From positions 480,168 to 544,167 of the forward strand of contig MNCI01000651.1 in the NCBI GenBank assembly GCA_015680685.1: a DNA stretch of 64,000 nt, written 5' to 3'. Position numbers and translations under genes: made by a program. The notes beneath the pieces were generated by a model. That model ran no database searches and had not been told where the DNA came from. It saw nothing but the letters and a program-made list of their open reading frames with translations. Source of the stretch: Gnetum montanum (taxonomy: Eukaryota; Streptophyta; Gnetopsida; Gnetales; Gnetaceae). Positions 45,261 to 57,883 of the stretch are shown here, in pieces; positions within the stretch are counted from its first letter, which is position 1, and the number at the start of each line of letters is the position of its first letter.

Positions 45261-47249
45261 TCAAATTTGAAATGGTAGCACTAGTAATGAAATAAAATTG
45301 ATGTTTTACATTCCTCATTAGTGGTAATCCATCCAATTCCCTCTTGAACACCTTGGAAAATTATGTCTTTAAGCCTAGCACACCTATTGGAAGTTATACC
45401 TACACATCATCATAGTTAGAAGCAATAGTTAATATAATAAAAAAAATAAAACTAGTCTCATCATGTTCCCTAATTTATTTCATCTCTTCTAGAAGGATTA
45501 AAAAATCATTAAGTGAGCTTTGTTACCTCACATTTTCAACTATCATGGAAATCAACTCATGGATTCCATCAGATCTAGCTACACTTCATACATTTCTTAC
45601 CCCATCAAATTGAGCACCATTGTTAAAATTTCAAGATCTACTAATAATTACATCAACACAATCAATTATGAGCACATCAAATTTTACAATATCATGAAAA
45701 CTTCTGATCTTAAATTTCAAATTAAATTACTCTCTTACCTCTTTAGAGAAATCTCTTAAAAACTAATACATCTTGTTGGATCTAGGATGAGCATTAGTTT
45801 CCAATTCCAATCTATAAACTACCCTAGATAAAATAATATTTTCTTAGACTCTCCCATTAATCAAAATATGAATTGATTTCCCACTAAACAAACATCTAGC
45901 CCTAATCTGAAATGATAATTTTCTAGTAGGATGATCTCCTTTATTCCCATTCCTCATAAATGCAAAAGAATTTAGTTCATAAACATTCTTAATCTTAGGA
46001 TCATTAATATTATCTTTCTAAATAGCTTGGTTGGATGTCTCATCTACTTCTATGATTTGCATATCCTTTCCCTTGGCTTCCTTGTGAAGTGAACATTCCC
46101 ATTACTTGTATCTCCATTCTCCACATTTCAAGCACTAAATCCTAGATGAGTTACTTCTTAAATCATTGTCTACCTTACCTTCCTCCTTCTTGGTTTTTTC
46201 ATTCCCATTATCCTTCTTTTTCTTGTTCTCGTGGCTACCATCCTTGTCTTCAAATTTGGACTTGGATTCCCTCTATGATTTGAATCCCTTATCCTTCTCC
46301 TTTGAATTTTTCTTGCTCCTATTTCAAAATCCATTGAGTTTCTTCTCCTATTTAAGTGCTAAATCATAAGCCTCATCAATATTCTATGGCTTATAGAATA
46401 ATAACTCTTCCTGATATGTCATTTCAAGATCTGCAAGAAAGATTAAAGCTTGCTCATACTCCTTCCAATTTACCTTATCTTATGAAATAGTTTACAAACT
46501 TTAATATAAAAATCCTTGACATCTTTGTTATCTTACCTTATGAATTTCAACTTCATGATCTCGTACCTCTATTAAGTCTATTCAAATTTCCTCAACATGT
46601 ATTTCATCATATTCCAATCACTTATGGGTTTATTACTTTTCCTTTCATAACCTTAAGATTATTTCACCCACCAATTTCAATTTAAATAATTGGTACCCTC
46701 CATTCATTTGGTATCTCTTCCAACCTGAAATGCTTGTCAAGTACCTTCAACCAACTTGCAAAAGCATTGTTTCCATCTACACCATTAAAAATCTTCTAAC
46801 TACAAAAGTCTAGTAGCATTTCTGAATGCTCTAGCAAGCCTTACTTCATTCTCATTATCATTCTTGCCATGAAAAGGACTTAATCTTGGTGATGGAGCTC
46901 TAAGAACTCTAATTTAAGGAAGTGGATTCCCTTCAATTAGAATCCTTCATGGATGGATTCGAAAACTCCTATAGTTGGAATCTCCTTCCTCATCATCTGC
47001 TTCCTCTTCACCAAGCTTAGAAACTTCTTTGTCATCAATCAAATGTGAATGATCATCATCTCTACAATTCTAAATTTGTCTAGAACCTGTATTCCTATAT
47101 ACTTTGGCATTGATCTTATCCAATCAATAAACCATTAGTTAAAAGATAGATTTCATTCTCTCCATGTCTTTATTAAGGGCTTGAACCTATTTCTTTTTAA
47201 ACATCATTTGAAATTAACAAAAATTTACAAATAATTTTCAAAGAACAAG
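45261..47249 (-). pseudogene. gag: Element E gag and protease region
   Basis: On the minus strand a Cys knuckle, CLKCGEWRYK.WECSLHKE, is visible near 46140-46085, followed by IIEVDE. The protease-like part at 45920-45640 reads ARCLFSGKSIHILINGRV, LSRVVYRLELETNAHPR and later FDVLIIDC. The active-site Asp-Ser-Gly is no longer visible (ILINGR). A GLPLMRNVKHQ motif near 45310 leads into RT, typical for chromoviruses. The capsid core, 46200-47000, is too decayed to delimit. Plus frames (45520-45759, 46166-46369) are shadows. Confidence 0.6.
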
Positions 47250-47253
47250 CAAT

Positions 47254-47272
47254 CTAATTCTTTGATACCAAT
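47254..47272 (-). other. Primer-binding site of element E
   Basis: Minus strand TTGGTATCAAAGAATTAG, five to six bases after the 5' LTR end at 47278. It resembles the initiator-Met tRNA site TGGTATCAGAGC. Confidence 0.6.
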
Positions 47273-47277
47273 AATAT

Positions 47278-48218
47278 TGGAGCATGTTTACTTTAATTTT
47301 ATTTAATCTTTCAAATAGCACTAAATCTAGATATTAGGAAAATAATTCAATTTACTAGAAAACAAGAAAACTAGTTATCTTCAATTAATGTCAAGAAAAT
47401 TACAAATCAATGATTCCATAACCCACAACAATATGATCCACACACAAGCACTCAATGATATTGTAGAGCATAAGACTCTACAACTACACAATGATTATGC
47501 TTAATGCAATACATAACCAAATGAGATATCTTTCACAAACATAGGATGGAGATCTAGATATACAATACACCTAAGATACACTAAGGTAAAACTCATACCA
47601 TTGATCCAAGAGTTGCATACACACTTATGCACTCTTAAACATGTGTTCTTATGTCACTTTTATACTCTCCTCTCATCAAAAACATAAACCAACAATAATA
47701 TTTATTGAAAACAAAAGAAAAGAAACATATAAATCTTTCCTCAATCTCAACTTGAAGATTCACAATTGTTTCTATCTTTCTTCATCTTGTTCAATTTTTT
47801 TCTAACTTGGAACTACTAACTTAGATCTTTGGCATTCATCATTAGACTTGGGAAGATATCTTACTATCAACTTCAGCATTCAATAAATATATCTCTAGGT
47901 AGGATGAGACATCTCCTATAGAAGTAAGTCATCTTGTATAGGGTTGAGACATCTCCTAGAAACTTAGGACATGTTCCTTGAGACATGTCCTAGTAGAATG
48001 AGACATCTCCTCATTAGCTAAGACATCTCCTCTACATGTGAGATGTCTCCTATCATAATCCAACTCTTGACAAAGATGTCCCAAACATGTGGAACATATA
48101 TTATTTTCTTCCAATTCTCAATCAAGAAGTCTCCTTAACCTCAAGATGTCTCCATAACATCCAAAACCTACAAAAATCACTCATAAGAATAAAAAAGGAA
48201 ATTAGAAAAGATGTTCCT
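47278..48218 (-). repeat. Element E LTR (5' LTR on minus strand)
   Basis: About 941 bp, matches 20276-21207. The right edge is uncertain by a few bases (TAGGAACAT here, TGAACAT in the other). It contains the motif cluster at 47905-48152. The frame at 48122-48445 minus crosses its edge and is not a gene. Confidence 0.8.
47905..48152. promoter_or_regulatory. GACATCTCC / GGAGATGTC motif cluster in E LTR (right)
   Basis: Copies near 47906, 47945, 48000, 48021, 48040 and 48141, with related GACATGTCC forms between. It is the counterpart of 20916-21150. Confidence 0.5.
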
Positions 48219-48897
48219 ACATCATTAGGATACCTATAAGGTTGATAGTAGCCATAACATAATCCAAAAATTGTACATTCATCAAGGTTATTAAACCAAT
48301 AGTTGGCATTCATAAAGGTTGTCCTAGATACATAAGGTTTTACAACAAATATTCTTTGATGGTGAGATAATGTTAGTATTATTCTTAGAGGTATTCTAAT
48401 GTTTGATGTGATAATGCATCGAATTTCATTAGTAATGCAAATCATGAGTTAATAATAACTAATGCATTAACAATAATGTTAATGCCCTTAATTAATGACT
48501 AAGTTAACTATAATTTTTATTAGTTCTAACAACATGCTTTGCAGCATGAACCTCATCTTCCAACTTTTTTCAAGTGGCATCAAGGTGATTTTCTCTATTG
48601 TGAAGGTGTTCTAACCCTTCCTACTTGTGCTTCATGTAGATAGTAGTTGATGGCTTGGATGAAGTTTCTAGATGATGGTTCAAATAATAGATCAAAGTTT
48701 ATAGTGAAAACAATGGTGACATGCAAACAAAGGATTTGAGCATTATTTCATATTTGAAGTCATGTTATGGATTTGTAAAATGGTTTATGTAGTTATCTTT
48801 AATCTTATGTAACTATATGCATCATGACTTTGTATTTGAGATGTTGATGTACTACTATATGGATTTTATTAAAGTAATTTTTCTCTACGATTGATTA
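48219..48897. other. Unassigned DNA between elements E and I
   Basis: AT-rich. No frame or repeat could be supported. It is probably the older site into which E or the next element inserted. Confidence 0.35.
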
Positions 48898-48967
48898 TCT
48901 TGAAGAATTTATGTGTTCTAGCANAATATCTTAGACCTAGTGATCTAAACATCACAAAACTTTAACA
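48898..48967 (+). repeat. Collapsed 5' LTR of element I
   Basis: TTGAAGAATTTATGTGTTCT (the LTR start, compare 52063), then N at 48924, then AATATCTTAGACCTAGTGAT running to CTTTAACA (compare 52490-52534). About 400 bp of LTR is missing at the N. Confidence 0.6.
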
Positions 48968-50700
48968 TGGTACAAAGCAAACTTTTTGATAACTTTTATA
49001 TTACCACTATGAAGGACTCATGGTGTGGTAGTAATTATGCATATTTAATGTAATAGTAGGTATAGAAATTATTTATAAAATTTGATTTTTTCACAATTTT
49101 AACTCATCTCAAAATAGCAAAGAGAGAGAGAACAATGCAATATCAATCTTTATTACTTAAAATATTATATTATAGCTCAAATTTCTTCATGCTCTTAGCT
49201 TGTAAGTATTATTTTCTAAAAATATAGTTAAAATATTTTGGTTTCTAGTTAAATAGGTTCAAAAATTAGCACTTTGCAATTTTGTTATTTTCAAATGTTA
49301 AATTGGTTTTTCTTTTGTGTTCAAAATGGATTTTTTAATTATTGAACCATGAATAATGATGTAAAATTGAAGTGCACAATGTTTTTTATTATTAAAATCC
49401 TAAATTCAAAAATCCCTAGTTTCCTTTGTTTTAGTATAACTATTTGACAAAATGGCCCATAGTACTAAATACTAAGGATATGGATGGGGATTCTTTAGGA
49501 GGAAGCACATTCCATTGCCAACATCATCAAAACATACTTAGATAGAATCAACATCACCATTGTCACCACAAAGCAACCATGGTACTCCTCATGGTGAGGC
49601 TTTAACATCAAAGCTAGTAATAAAAAATTGAAACTCCATAATGGTCATGTATTATGAAGCCATGTTGAATAAACCAGAGACTTTGAAAATAATGCTAATA
49701 TCAAAGCAGGAATATATTAAATAATTAGTGCTAAGGATTAATGTGTAGTATTATTATTATGATTTGAAATTCGTCATCGAGTTGGTGAAAGTAGGTTATG
49801 GTATTGAATTGAAGAAATTGAAAGTAACACCTTTTGGTAAGTTTGTAGTGCTTAGAAATGATGCAATGATAATTAATTTTGTTAAGACCTACAACAATAG
49901 CTAATTCATCTATCTTTCTAACAAAAATTGGTGGTTTTCTAGATTACAAAGAGGTTCGTAATATTCTATTTTTAGATAATGAAAATAAATTATTCCTTAA
50001 ATAGAATAATGTTTCTTAGACATTAGCTTTAAGAATGTTGCCCCAATCAATCTAAGTGGTAGAAACCCTACAATACTATCACCATGAAGATTTTGATCTT
50101 GCAACTAAAGATGCCATACTTAGGTTTGGCAAATACCATAGCCTATCATGTCATAGTGAAAAATAGAAAAAATGCTATTTCATGGCCTCTACTATATCTA
50201 CTTTATGTTGTGGTAAAAGAAGGTAGTTTTATGGATTAGCTAGCAATTCTAAAGATGGAGATGAAGGAGCAAGCACTATCATACTACATTGTGTCTTCAC
50301 CTCACTTCATGTATAGCTACCTTCTTTTAACTTACATCAAAGTCTTCAATAATTCTAGTTTTTTGAATGTCATTGTGGTAGTGAAAAGTAAAAATAACAA
50401 GTTGGTTTTGTAGTTATTTTTATAAGCCTTTTCCAAGCTAGAGCAAACTACTACGAGGATTCCAAAAATAAAGTAGCCTCAAGATGTCTAGTTTGAGGGG
50501 TGGAATAAAGTTTAGGCTAACTACATGACATCACCCATAATACATATAGTGTTGCAAGACTACAACTTTGAGAATAAAGTTATATACTTTGATTTAACCA
50601 TCACGTTTTTCAAGGTTCTTATAGAGAGGAGTCCCATGAAAGAAACCAATTTTAATAAATTATTTTAAACATAAGTGTTATCATGGTAAGTAATGAATTA
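48968..50700 (+). other. Element I internal region, first part
   Basis: Scattered coding-like pieces (KLFDNFYITTMKDSWCGSNY at about 48977-49040) but no domain that I recognise and many stops. Confidence 0.3.
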
Positions 50701-50722
50701 CTATATATATATATATATATGA
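50701..50722. repeat. (AT)n microsatellite
   Basis: About ten AT dinucleotides. Confidence 0.9.
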
Positions 50723-50724
50723 GT

Positions 50725-51525
50725 TACATCACAATGGGCCATTCATATCTGAAGCCTACAGTGGTATGCTAAAGAATAATAGGGTGATGTTTGAAGGTTC
50801 TTTGATACAAAATGAGCCACTAAATAGAGATATTATGGCTGCCTATGAAACAAATAAAAAATATGCCAAAGCATTCACAAAATTCAAGAAAGAGGTTGAA
50901 GATGCACTAAAGTTGATAACATAAGTGATCTAAAGAATTAGCTACACTAAAACAAACAAGACACATTGTGGGGTCTAGTATAGAGACGAAACTTATAGTA
51001 ATATTAGAGGAATTGATGGTGCAAAATATGGAGTTAGATAATGATAAGCTAATAATGTAAAACAAAACCTCTAAACTCCAAGAAGAAATTTACAACCTTC
51101 AAATCCATGTGAAGAATCTTACTTTATGAAATAATGATTTAACTAAGATCTTTAATATGAATAAAAAGAAGCTACAAGTTATGGTGAGTGAGTTACAAGA
51201 ACAAATTATTATAGATAGTCTCATAGCGCATTACGTAGAGTTGTTAAGATTTTCTTCTAGTAAGGATTATCAAATTCAATCTAGCTCCACCATGGTGCCA
51301 CCACCACTCTCAATGGTTTTCAATGAATTTCTAACAAAATTTCAAAAGAATTTTGCTAAATTCAAAGTAAAAGAGCAATCTCAAGATGCTTCACCATCAT
51401 CTCCAAGTGCTTATATGATTTCAAAGGAATCCATAGTAAAGGATTCAATAGCTGAAACATAAGAGTCATCACCTAATATTTTTGATGATTTCATGAGTGC
51501 AAATATAGACTCTTTTATTGATTAA
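50725..51525 (+). pseudogene. Coiled-coil protein frame in element I
   Basis: Coding-like in pieces: ISEAYSGMLKNNRVMFEGSL near 50736, AAYETNKKYAKAFTKFKKEV near 50840, after a frameshift MELDNDKLI and LQEEIYNLQIHVKNL (51020-51120), then the open block 51157-51462 with KKKLQVMVSELQEQI and VPPPLSMVFNEFL. Heptad-like leucine spacing suggests a coiled coil; the end is Ser/Pro-rich and acidic. No family recognised. It could be a decayed gag, or a captured host fragment. Confidence 0.4.
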
Positions 51526-52060
51526 GGAACTCTATTATTTTTTTTATTTGGATCAATTTGTAACCTCTTTCATTTGATGATGAAGTTAATTAACTTTATC
51601 TTTTTTATAACAGCATCTATTTCTTTTTTTGTTTTATAACTTAATTATGTTACAATATATTTTTAAGAATATATTTTCCCCTAATATCTCTAGTTGGTTT
51701 TCCTTATCTTTTAGGAATTATTTAATAATGACCAAAATGAGTTATAACATTCATTTAGAAAATAAGCACTACTCACCATCACATTTCATTAATTTTTATT
51801 TTCTTTACTAGTTAGAAATTCTCTTGGTAATTCTTAGACCTCATGCTACTCACTTTTGAAATCAATTTTTATCACGAAATTTAACTCAAGACCATTAATA
51901 TATACTGTTGGTTGTATTTATGATTTCTAATTTTTATAAATTTTATGGAAACTATTTATGCTATAGTGATTTTTTATACTTCATATTTTTAAAGTCATTG
52001 ATTTGTTTATACAGAGTTAAGCAATGTTATTATTCACTTCATGTTAAGCTTGAGAGGTGT

Positions 52061-52535
52061 TGTTGAAGATTTGATGTGTTCTAGCAAGCTTAACATTCTA
52101 GTTTATATCTATCTAGTGGTACACTATGAACTTTGGTATACACCATGATGGTATACAAAACCATCTACGATGTTTTCTAATAAGTGTTAAGTTAATTGTG
52201 TTAAACCAAGTATATTAACTAATAATAACTACTTCTTGTGTTTATTCATTCTTTAGATGTGACTATTCCATTATCATATAAGTGTTAATCCTTATTAAAT
52301 ACCTATGTAGAATAATAATAATGTGTAACATTAAAACATAGTATGGTGTAGAGTAATAAAGCTACTTGGTTCTATCATTTATGTATGTTCTTATTAGTTT
52401 ATGTATCTAACATGTATAACACCATGTGGATTTATTCTATTTACATGATGTATCTTTGTCTCATTCTTCATAGTCATTAAACTGTTTTTAATATCTTGAA
52501 TCTAGTAATATAAACATTATAAAACTTTAATGTTC
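52061..52535 (+). repeat. Element I 3' LTR
   Basis: Starts TGTTGAAG after the purine tract. The end is set by alignment of AATATCTTGAATCTAGTAAT, continuing to AAAACTTTAATG, with the 5' copy at 48925-48967. The exact end is uncertain. Confidence 0.55.
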
Positions 52536-54870
52536 AAGTATTCTTATCTGATTATAAAGTTTCATACTTTGTGTATCAATTTTTGCAAATAATTAATGTT
52601 GGAATGTTAAGTATTTCATGGCTTTCTAAGTAATTAATTCATGCCCCTTAAAAATTTAATAAGTATATCTATGATTAATTTTAGAATATGATAGTTAAGA
52701 TCATTATGAATAAATTTTGAAGACTAACAATTAATACTAAAGCATGTATATATACAGTTAGTAGAGCTTCACAACCAAGGAAGAAGAGGCTAGGCATGAA
52801 TGTGGTTGACAATAGGACCAACTACAACAATCCTAGGCTAAAGAAGAAGGGTAATAAGAGTACAAGGTGTAATAGATGCACTAGTCAATACTCCAAACTT
52901 AAAAATCCATTCAAGTGAAGGTACCAATGCTACATACTCTTACAACAAGAACATAAGTGATATTCCTTGAGAACTATATCAAAGAAATTAGCAACAAAGC
53001 ATTTCTAGCCAATGACTAGATAAATTTTGAACCCTTCTTAAAGTTTGCTCCATAAAATAAAATAGATTAGCTACAACACTTTCCATTATGACTCACCTTT
53101 TTCATCAATAACAAGTGATTTCTAGATAAGACATATATGTTCTACAATAACTAGGTATCTAACTATACTATGAAGATAGGAGATCCCCATCTTCTATTTT
53201 ATTGAAGCCATTAAACTACAAATTCCAAATGTAAACTAATCTCAAGATTAAGTGCAAATTCCATGAAAACTAATATGTGAAGAGAACTCTACCATTCCCC
53301 TTCTTAATCTAAAAGTTATATAAGTAAGGATCATAAGATATACAAATGGTACTATTAGATGAGATCAAAATGCTTCATGGTCTTGATTTTATAGAAATAT
53401 TCTTTATGCCTCTACAAGGACACCTCCAAAAACTAAGTGTAGAGATGCTTAGCACATAGATCTAAATGATCTTCAAATTAATGTAATGCTTAATGAATAA
53501 ATAATTATGAAATGAAGGATCATCAATCCTTCAATAAAATATGGACTTAACCTACCACACACAATCCAAGAACAATGAGGAATAATGAAAATGTATGAAA
53601 ATGGCTAAGTATGAAAACACTAAGAATCTAACATTATGTTAAAATAGGATGCAGTGTAAAGGTAGAAATAATATGAGTAAGCAAGTGTGAAATAATAATA
53701 TTTTTTAATGTGAGGAAAATGTTTCAAATCCTTTCTCAGAAAATAAAATGCATTATTAATAGAATAAAAGTATTGTCTCCTAGAAAGAGCCAAACTACAA
53801 CCAAGACAAGAAAAATGTAATAATGATAGAGAGATAGAATTGATAAAAGAGGATTTATATCTTGACCAAAATACATATTTAAAGGGTTGAACAAAATATC
53901 TAAAGGGTTGGGTGATGAATGAAGAAGCTATTGACACAATCTAGTATTGATTCCAGGCTAAAATATGACTATTTTGGCCAAGGCTCCCATCATTGATGAT
54001 TGAGCTAAAAAATTTCTAACTCTAGAATGTGCTATGAAAGCTTGAGAACTCTATCTTCAAAAGTAACATCAATGAAGTAGAAGGTGTTGAAGATGGTTAA
54101 AAAAGCACATGGGGTGTGACAATATTGGCATGCACTTATGCTCTTAATCTCTTAAGATTTTTTGCAATTGATTTCTAATCCAAAAACATCTAATGTCATT
54201 TCAAAAAGATTCGAGATCTATCCAATTTCTCTAGATCCAAAACTCTCCAAGGATTTTAAAATGAAGAAGTCCTAAAATTTATGTATGTTTCTTCTAATAA
54301 TATGCTTGGATTTACTATATTTAGTTTAGTGTTTCCAACATTAAACCACATAAATCATGCAAAAAAATAAATTGGGGCCCATAGAACTTTCTAGAAAATT
54401 TCAAATGGAAAAATCAATGCGTAGTTAGTGGAGGTGAAAAACAACATCATGCGTTAAAAGTGTGATTGAAGTAAGACATCAAAAGGAAAAATGATGTCAC
54501 ACATAATAGAAGTGGAGGTGCAAAAGAGTTGAACTCAAGATTGACATAGGATTAGATGCTAGACATCAAAACTAAATACCATGGATGAAGAAGCAAAAAT
54601 AACATTGCAAATGATATGAGGCTTCACTTCTAGGTTGCTAGAGATGACCTTGAGCTAAGAAGCCATAAAATGTAGTCACACTTAGTTTTAATTTAAAATA
54701 AAATTAAAAAGTGGGCACAAAATTGCACCCTCTTGATGAATCTTGTTGATGTGTCAAAGGAAGATCCATCAAGAAGAGATTGAACACTAAATTACTATAC
54801 TTGCAAGAGAAAAAGAAAGAAGAACAAAGTGGAAGAGGGAAGAATATTAGGATATCACAAATAGAATAGT
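52536..54870. other. AT-rich region, a basic Cys-containing fragment at 52765-52915
   Basis: The plus frame near 52765 reads SQPRKKRLGMNVVDN, then LKKKGNKSTRCNRCTSQ, a Lys/Arg-rich piece with C..C. It might be the tail of a transposase or gag, but it is too short to assign. The rest, including the minus frame at 53620-53937, has no support. Confidence 0.25.
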
Positions 54871-55450
54871 CATAAGAATAGTATTATGCCATAGAAAGGA
54901 GGCATAGCTGAATCCTACACTCAAGATAGCCCAAAGAATGTTATTTATGATGTTAACACTCTATTTCACTCATGTTCTCAACACATCCTTATTAGAATTA
55001 AAAAAGTCTCTTAATCCTCGTTGAATGTTCTTATGAGAGAAAAGGGAATAAAATAGAAAATGAAGTTCAAAGGAAGACTAAACAAGTAAGAAAGGTGAGA
55101 TGAAAAGGAGACATTCGATAGCGAAAAAATAATAAAACTAGGAAAAGAAATAAAGGAACATTGTTGATACACTAAGAAGAGGTACTATGCTATAGAAGGT
55201 GGGCATACCTAAATCCCATATTCTAATGATTATTCATTCTTCATAGATTTAATTTTTTCTATGTCCCACTCAAACTTAACACATCCTTACATGGAGTTCA
55301 AAATAGTGGAACATTTATGAGACAAATTGCTAATTCATATCCTCACCAAAGTATGTTGTAAAAGAAAGTTAGTGGAATGGGATAGGAGGATATTGAGGAA
55401 AGTAGATGAAACTTGATGAAGGAGATAGAAGAAAATTAGTAGAAAATAAA
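54871..55450. repeat. Diverged ~285-bp direct duplication
   Basis: AGTATTATGCCATAGAAAGG (54881) with AGGCATAGCTGAATCC recurs near 55178 as a TACTATGCTATAGAAGG and GGGCATACCTAAATCC pair. Further shared text follows (CTCA....AACACATCCTTA at about 54973 and 55268). The function is unknown. Confidence 0.45.
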
Positions 55451-55689
55451 AATAAAGCGTTGGCACATTTTGGCCATTTTATGGAATAGGTGGACTTATT
55501 TGAAAATGGATGGGCTTATGTTGAGTCTATTTTTAGGTAGGATGTGCTCAAAGTTCTTGAAAATAGCGGACTCATCATAAGATATTATATGGATTTGGTG
55601 AAAGGACTGAATTTTGTTTGTACAGAGTGAAGAGAATATATACTCTTCATTCTAAAATGAAAAAAATTCAAGAAGCCCTAGGTAAATTT

Positions 55690-57090
55690 GGGGCAAATAT
55701 TTCAAAGATTATTTATGGTCGAATTGGCACTGCAGCCGATGATGTACATGAGCCGATGTGTGTAGTCGTTGTTCACAATACTGAACATGTCGTGGCGGCA
55801 CAACAACATGTGCTGGAATAAACCTTCCCTAAAACGATTGTATGCCACGCTCATGCATAGCATTGTCTTGGCTATGTTGTCATCATTATTGTATGATGCT
55901 ATGTAGCCTAGCGTTAATGGTGGTGTCGCCCTCAATCAACATGAACATTCATCGTTCTTGCCACCTCCATAGCTAGATCGGCCACAGTTTGTACAGAACC
56001 TTGTCGAGCCTATGAAAATGCCACAAATGTCTACTTTTTTCTATTTTTGTGCACACAATGGTGGCCACTCCCTATCTTTAGCCACATCTTCGTCTTCATC
56101 TTCTATGTTCTGATGCAGACTGGTTTCAGAAATCTAAAGACTTCATGGAGGAAACTTATGATTTTGATTCCATTTCAGAGGATTTTTTGGATCATGGGTT
56201 CAGCAAATGGCGTGACTGCATCTAGTGCCTGGAACTTGCTTGGGTTCCCAGGGAATGGTGGACAGGTCATCTATAGCTGCCTTGCGTAGCCTTTGTCCAT
56301 GCTCTGGTTTGCAACAAGATGTGCGCTAGGTATTGGTGCCCAACTATAAACAATTCGCTCTGCTATATTTTGCCTAAGCTCGTCTTCTCAATCTCCATTG
56401 TGATGTAGAGTAGAAACGGGAATAGAAACGAGAATGAGAAGCCTAACTGCCACAAAAGAAGCGGCAAGGGAGGAGTGCATGTGAATGAAAGCCGCAGCTA
56501 GATTTAAATTGTAGGGTAGAATCAACCCTGCCTGTAGCATAGGCTAAGAACCTCTAGATGACTTAGCACTCTTCCTCTGTCGTCGTCATCGTGACCATAA
56601 CTGCCATCGCCATAAACACCGTAACTACCTCCGTATTGGTTTGCAATGTCGTTCTGCTCGCCAATGACGCTACAGTTTGCTCCACCATTTGTGGAAACGG
56701 TATTCCTAACAACAACCCATAGAAGCAAATTTTTCGCTGTGGCAGCAACAAGCAAGTTATGACAATAATGGAGCCTCATTATCCAGAGAATTTCCCATTT
56801 CTTGCTCAAGAAGTTTCCATCGAAGCCTGGATTGTAGGATATTATTAAAAATTTTGGCATCCTTTTCTATTCGTGGCACAACCACTTTCACGGACCTCGC
56901 TACCTTGGCATTCGGTCATCACTGCTTGCAATTTGGTCATGGAATGGAAACCGTAATAGAACCTGTTGTTGGATTCTACCATGGCATCACTCATAGTGAT
57001 GTAAGTGTTACTACTAGAGCATTGACAAGTAGAGAGTTGCTATAGGCGTCCGTCCGTTGCTTACATGCTTCGAGTTTTGAGAAGATATAA
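55690..57090. other. CpG-richer patch with gene-like fragments
   Basis: CpG is frequent here (e.g. GTCGTGGCGGCAC near 55790, CGTCGTCATCGTG near 56580) but rare elsewhere in the window. Short coding-like pieces occur: plus SDADWFQKSKDFMEETYDFD and DSISEDFLDHGFSKWRD (about 56110-56225), minus GG..GVYGDGSYGHDDDD (56640-56570), plus YKDGQAKNIDDGHFTRINW (about 57085-57140). No continuous gene or known family. It may be a fragmented host gene or a younger insertion. Confidence 0.35.
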
Positions 57091-57269
57091 GGATGGTCAA
57101 GCCAAAAACATTGATGATGGACACTTCACACGAATCAACTGGAAACACATTAGTAGTTTGGGCTGGCTTGTTAAATTCAATTGAGAAATATGTCTATCCA
57201 ATTGTTGGTGTTTGGTTTATCATTAATGTGGCTTCAGCATCATTCATTTTGCTAAAATTTGTTAAGCCC

Positions 57270-57883
57270 NNNNNNNNNNNNNNNNNNNNNNNNNNNNNNN
57301 NNNNNNNNNNNNNNNNNNNNNNNNNNNNNNNNNNNNNNNNNNNNNNNNNNNNNNNNNNNNNNNNNNNNNNNNNNNNNNNNNNNNNNNNNNNNNNNNNNNN
57401 NNNNNNNNNNNNNNNNNNNNNNNNNNNNNNNNNNNNNNNNNNNNNNNNNNNNNNNNNNNNNNNNNNNNNNNNNNNNNNNNNNNNNNNNNNNNNNNNNNNN
57501 NNNNNNNNNNNNNNNNNNNNNNNNNNNNNNNNNNNNNNNNNNNNNNNNNNNNNNNNNNNNNNNNNNNNNNNNNNNNNNNNNNNNNNNNNNNNNNNNNNNN
57601 NNNNNNNNNNNNNNNNNNNNNNNNNNNNNNNNNNNNNNNNNNNNNNNNNNNNNNNNNNNNNNNNNNNNNNNNNNNNNNNNNNNNNNNNNNNNNNNNNNNN
57701 NNNNNNNNNNNNNNNNNNNNNNNNNNNNNNNNNNNNNNNNNNNNNNNNNNNNNNNNNNNNNNNNNNNNNNNNNNNNNNNNNNNNNNNNNNNNNNNNNNNN
57801 NNNNNNNNNNNNNNNNNNNNNNNNNNNNNNNNNNNNNNNNNNNNNNNNNNNNNNNNNNNNNNNNNNNNNNNNNNNNNNNNNNN
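57270..57883. other. Assembly gap (614 N)
   Basis: Run of N. Frames spanning it are meaningless. Confidence 1.

Larger units (their letters stand above)
20276..48218 (-). mobile_element. Element E: chromovirus-like Ty3/gypsy retrotransposon, split by element C
   Basis: Minus-strand element with LTRs at 20276-21207 and 47278-48218. Without the 21.35-kb C insertion it is about 6.6 kb, a normal chromovirus size. On the minus strand, from right to left, the order is 5' LTR, primer-binding site, gag with a Cys knuckle, protease remnant, RT, RNase H, [element C], integrase and GPF-box tail, 3' LTR. RT text (VPKKDS.KWRIW, MRYKFPISRMD, then SGYHQIRIR in another frame) resembles the CRM/Reina branches; I cannot separate them. 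All genes are broken. A clear target duplication was not found. Confidence 0.8.
48898..52535 (+). mobile_element. Element I: pol-less LTR retrotransposon with collapsed 5' LTR
   Basis: The 3' LTR starts at 52061 (TGTTGAAGATTTGATGTG) after a purine-rich CTTGAGAGGTGT, the usual Copia-style junction. The 5' LTR is seen only as its first about 26 bases (48898-48923) and last about 43 bases (48925-48967), joined at a single N. ATGGTACAAAGC follows at 48967, close to the Met-type primer-binding site. The internal 3.1 kb has no recognisable RT or integrase. It contains a coiled-coil reading frame, so this is probably a non-autonomous derivative. Confidence 0.6.

Noticed and set aside
46166-46369. 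Plus-strand Leu/Ser/Phe-rich frame
   Set aside because: Shadow of a Lys/Glu-rich gag region of element E on the minus strand.
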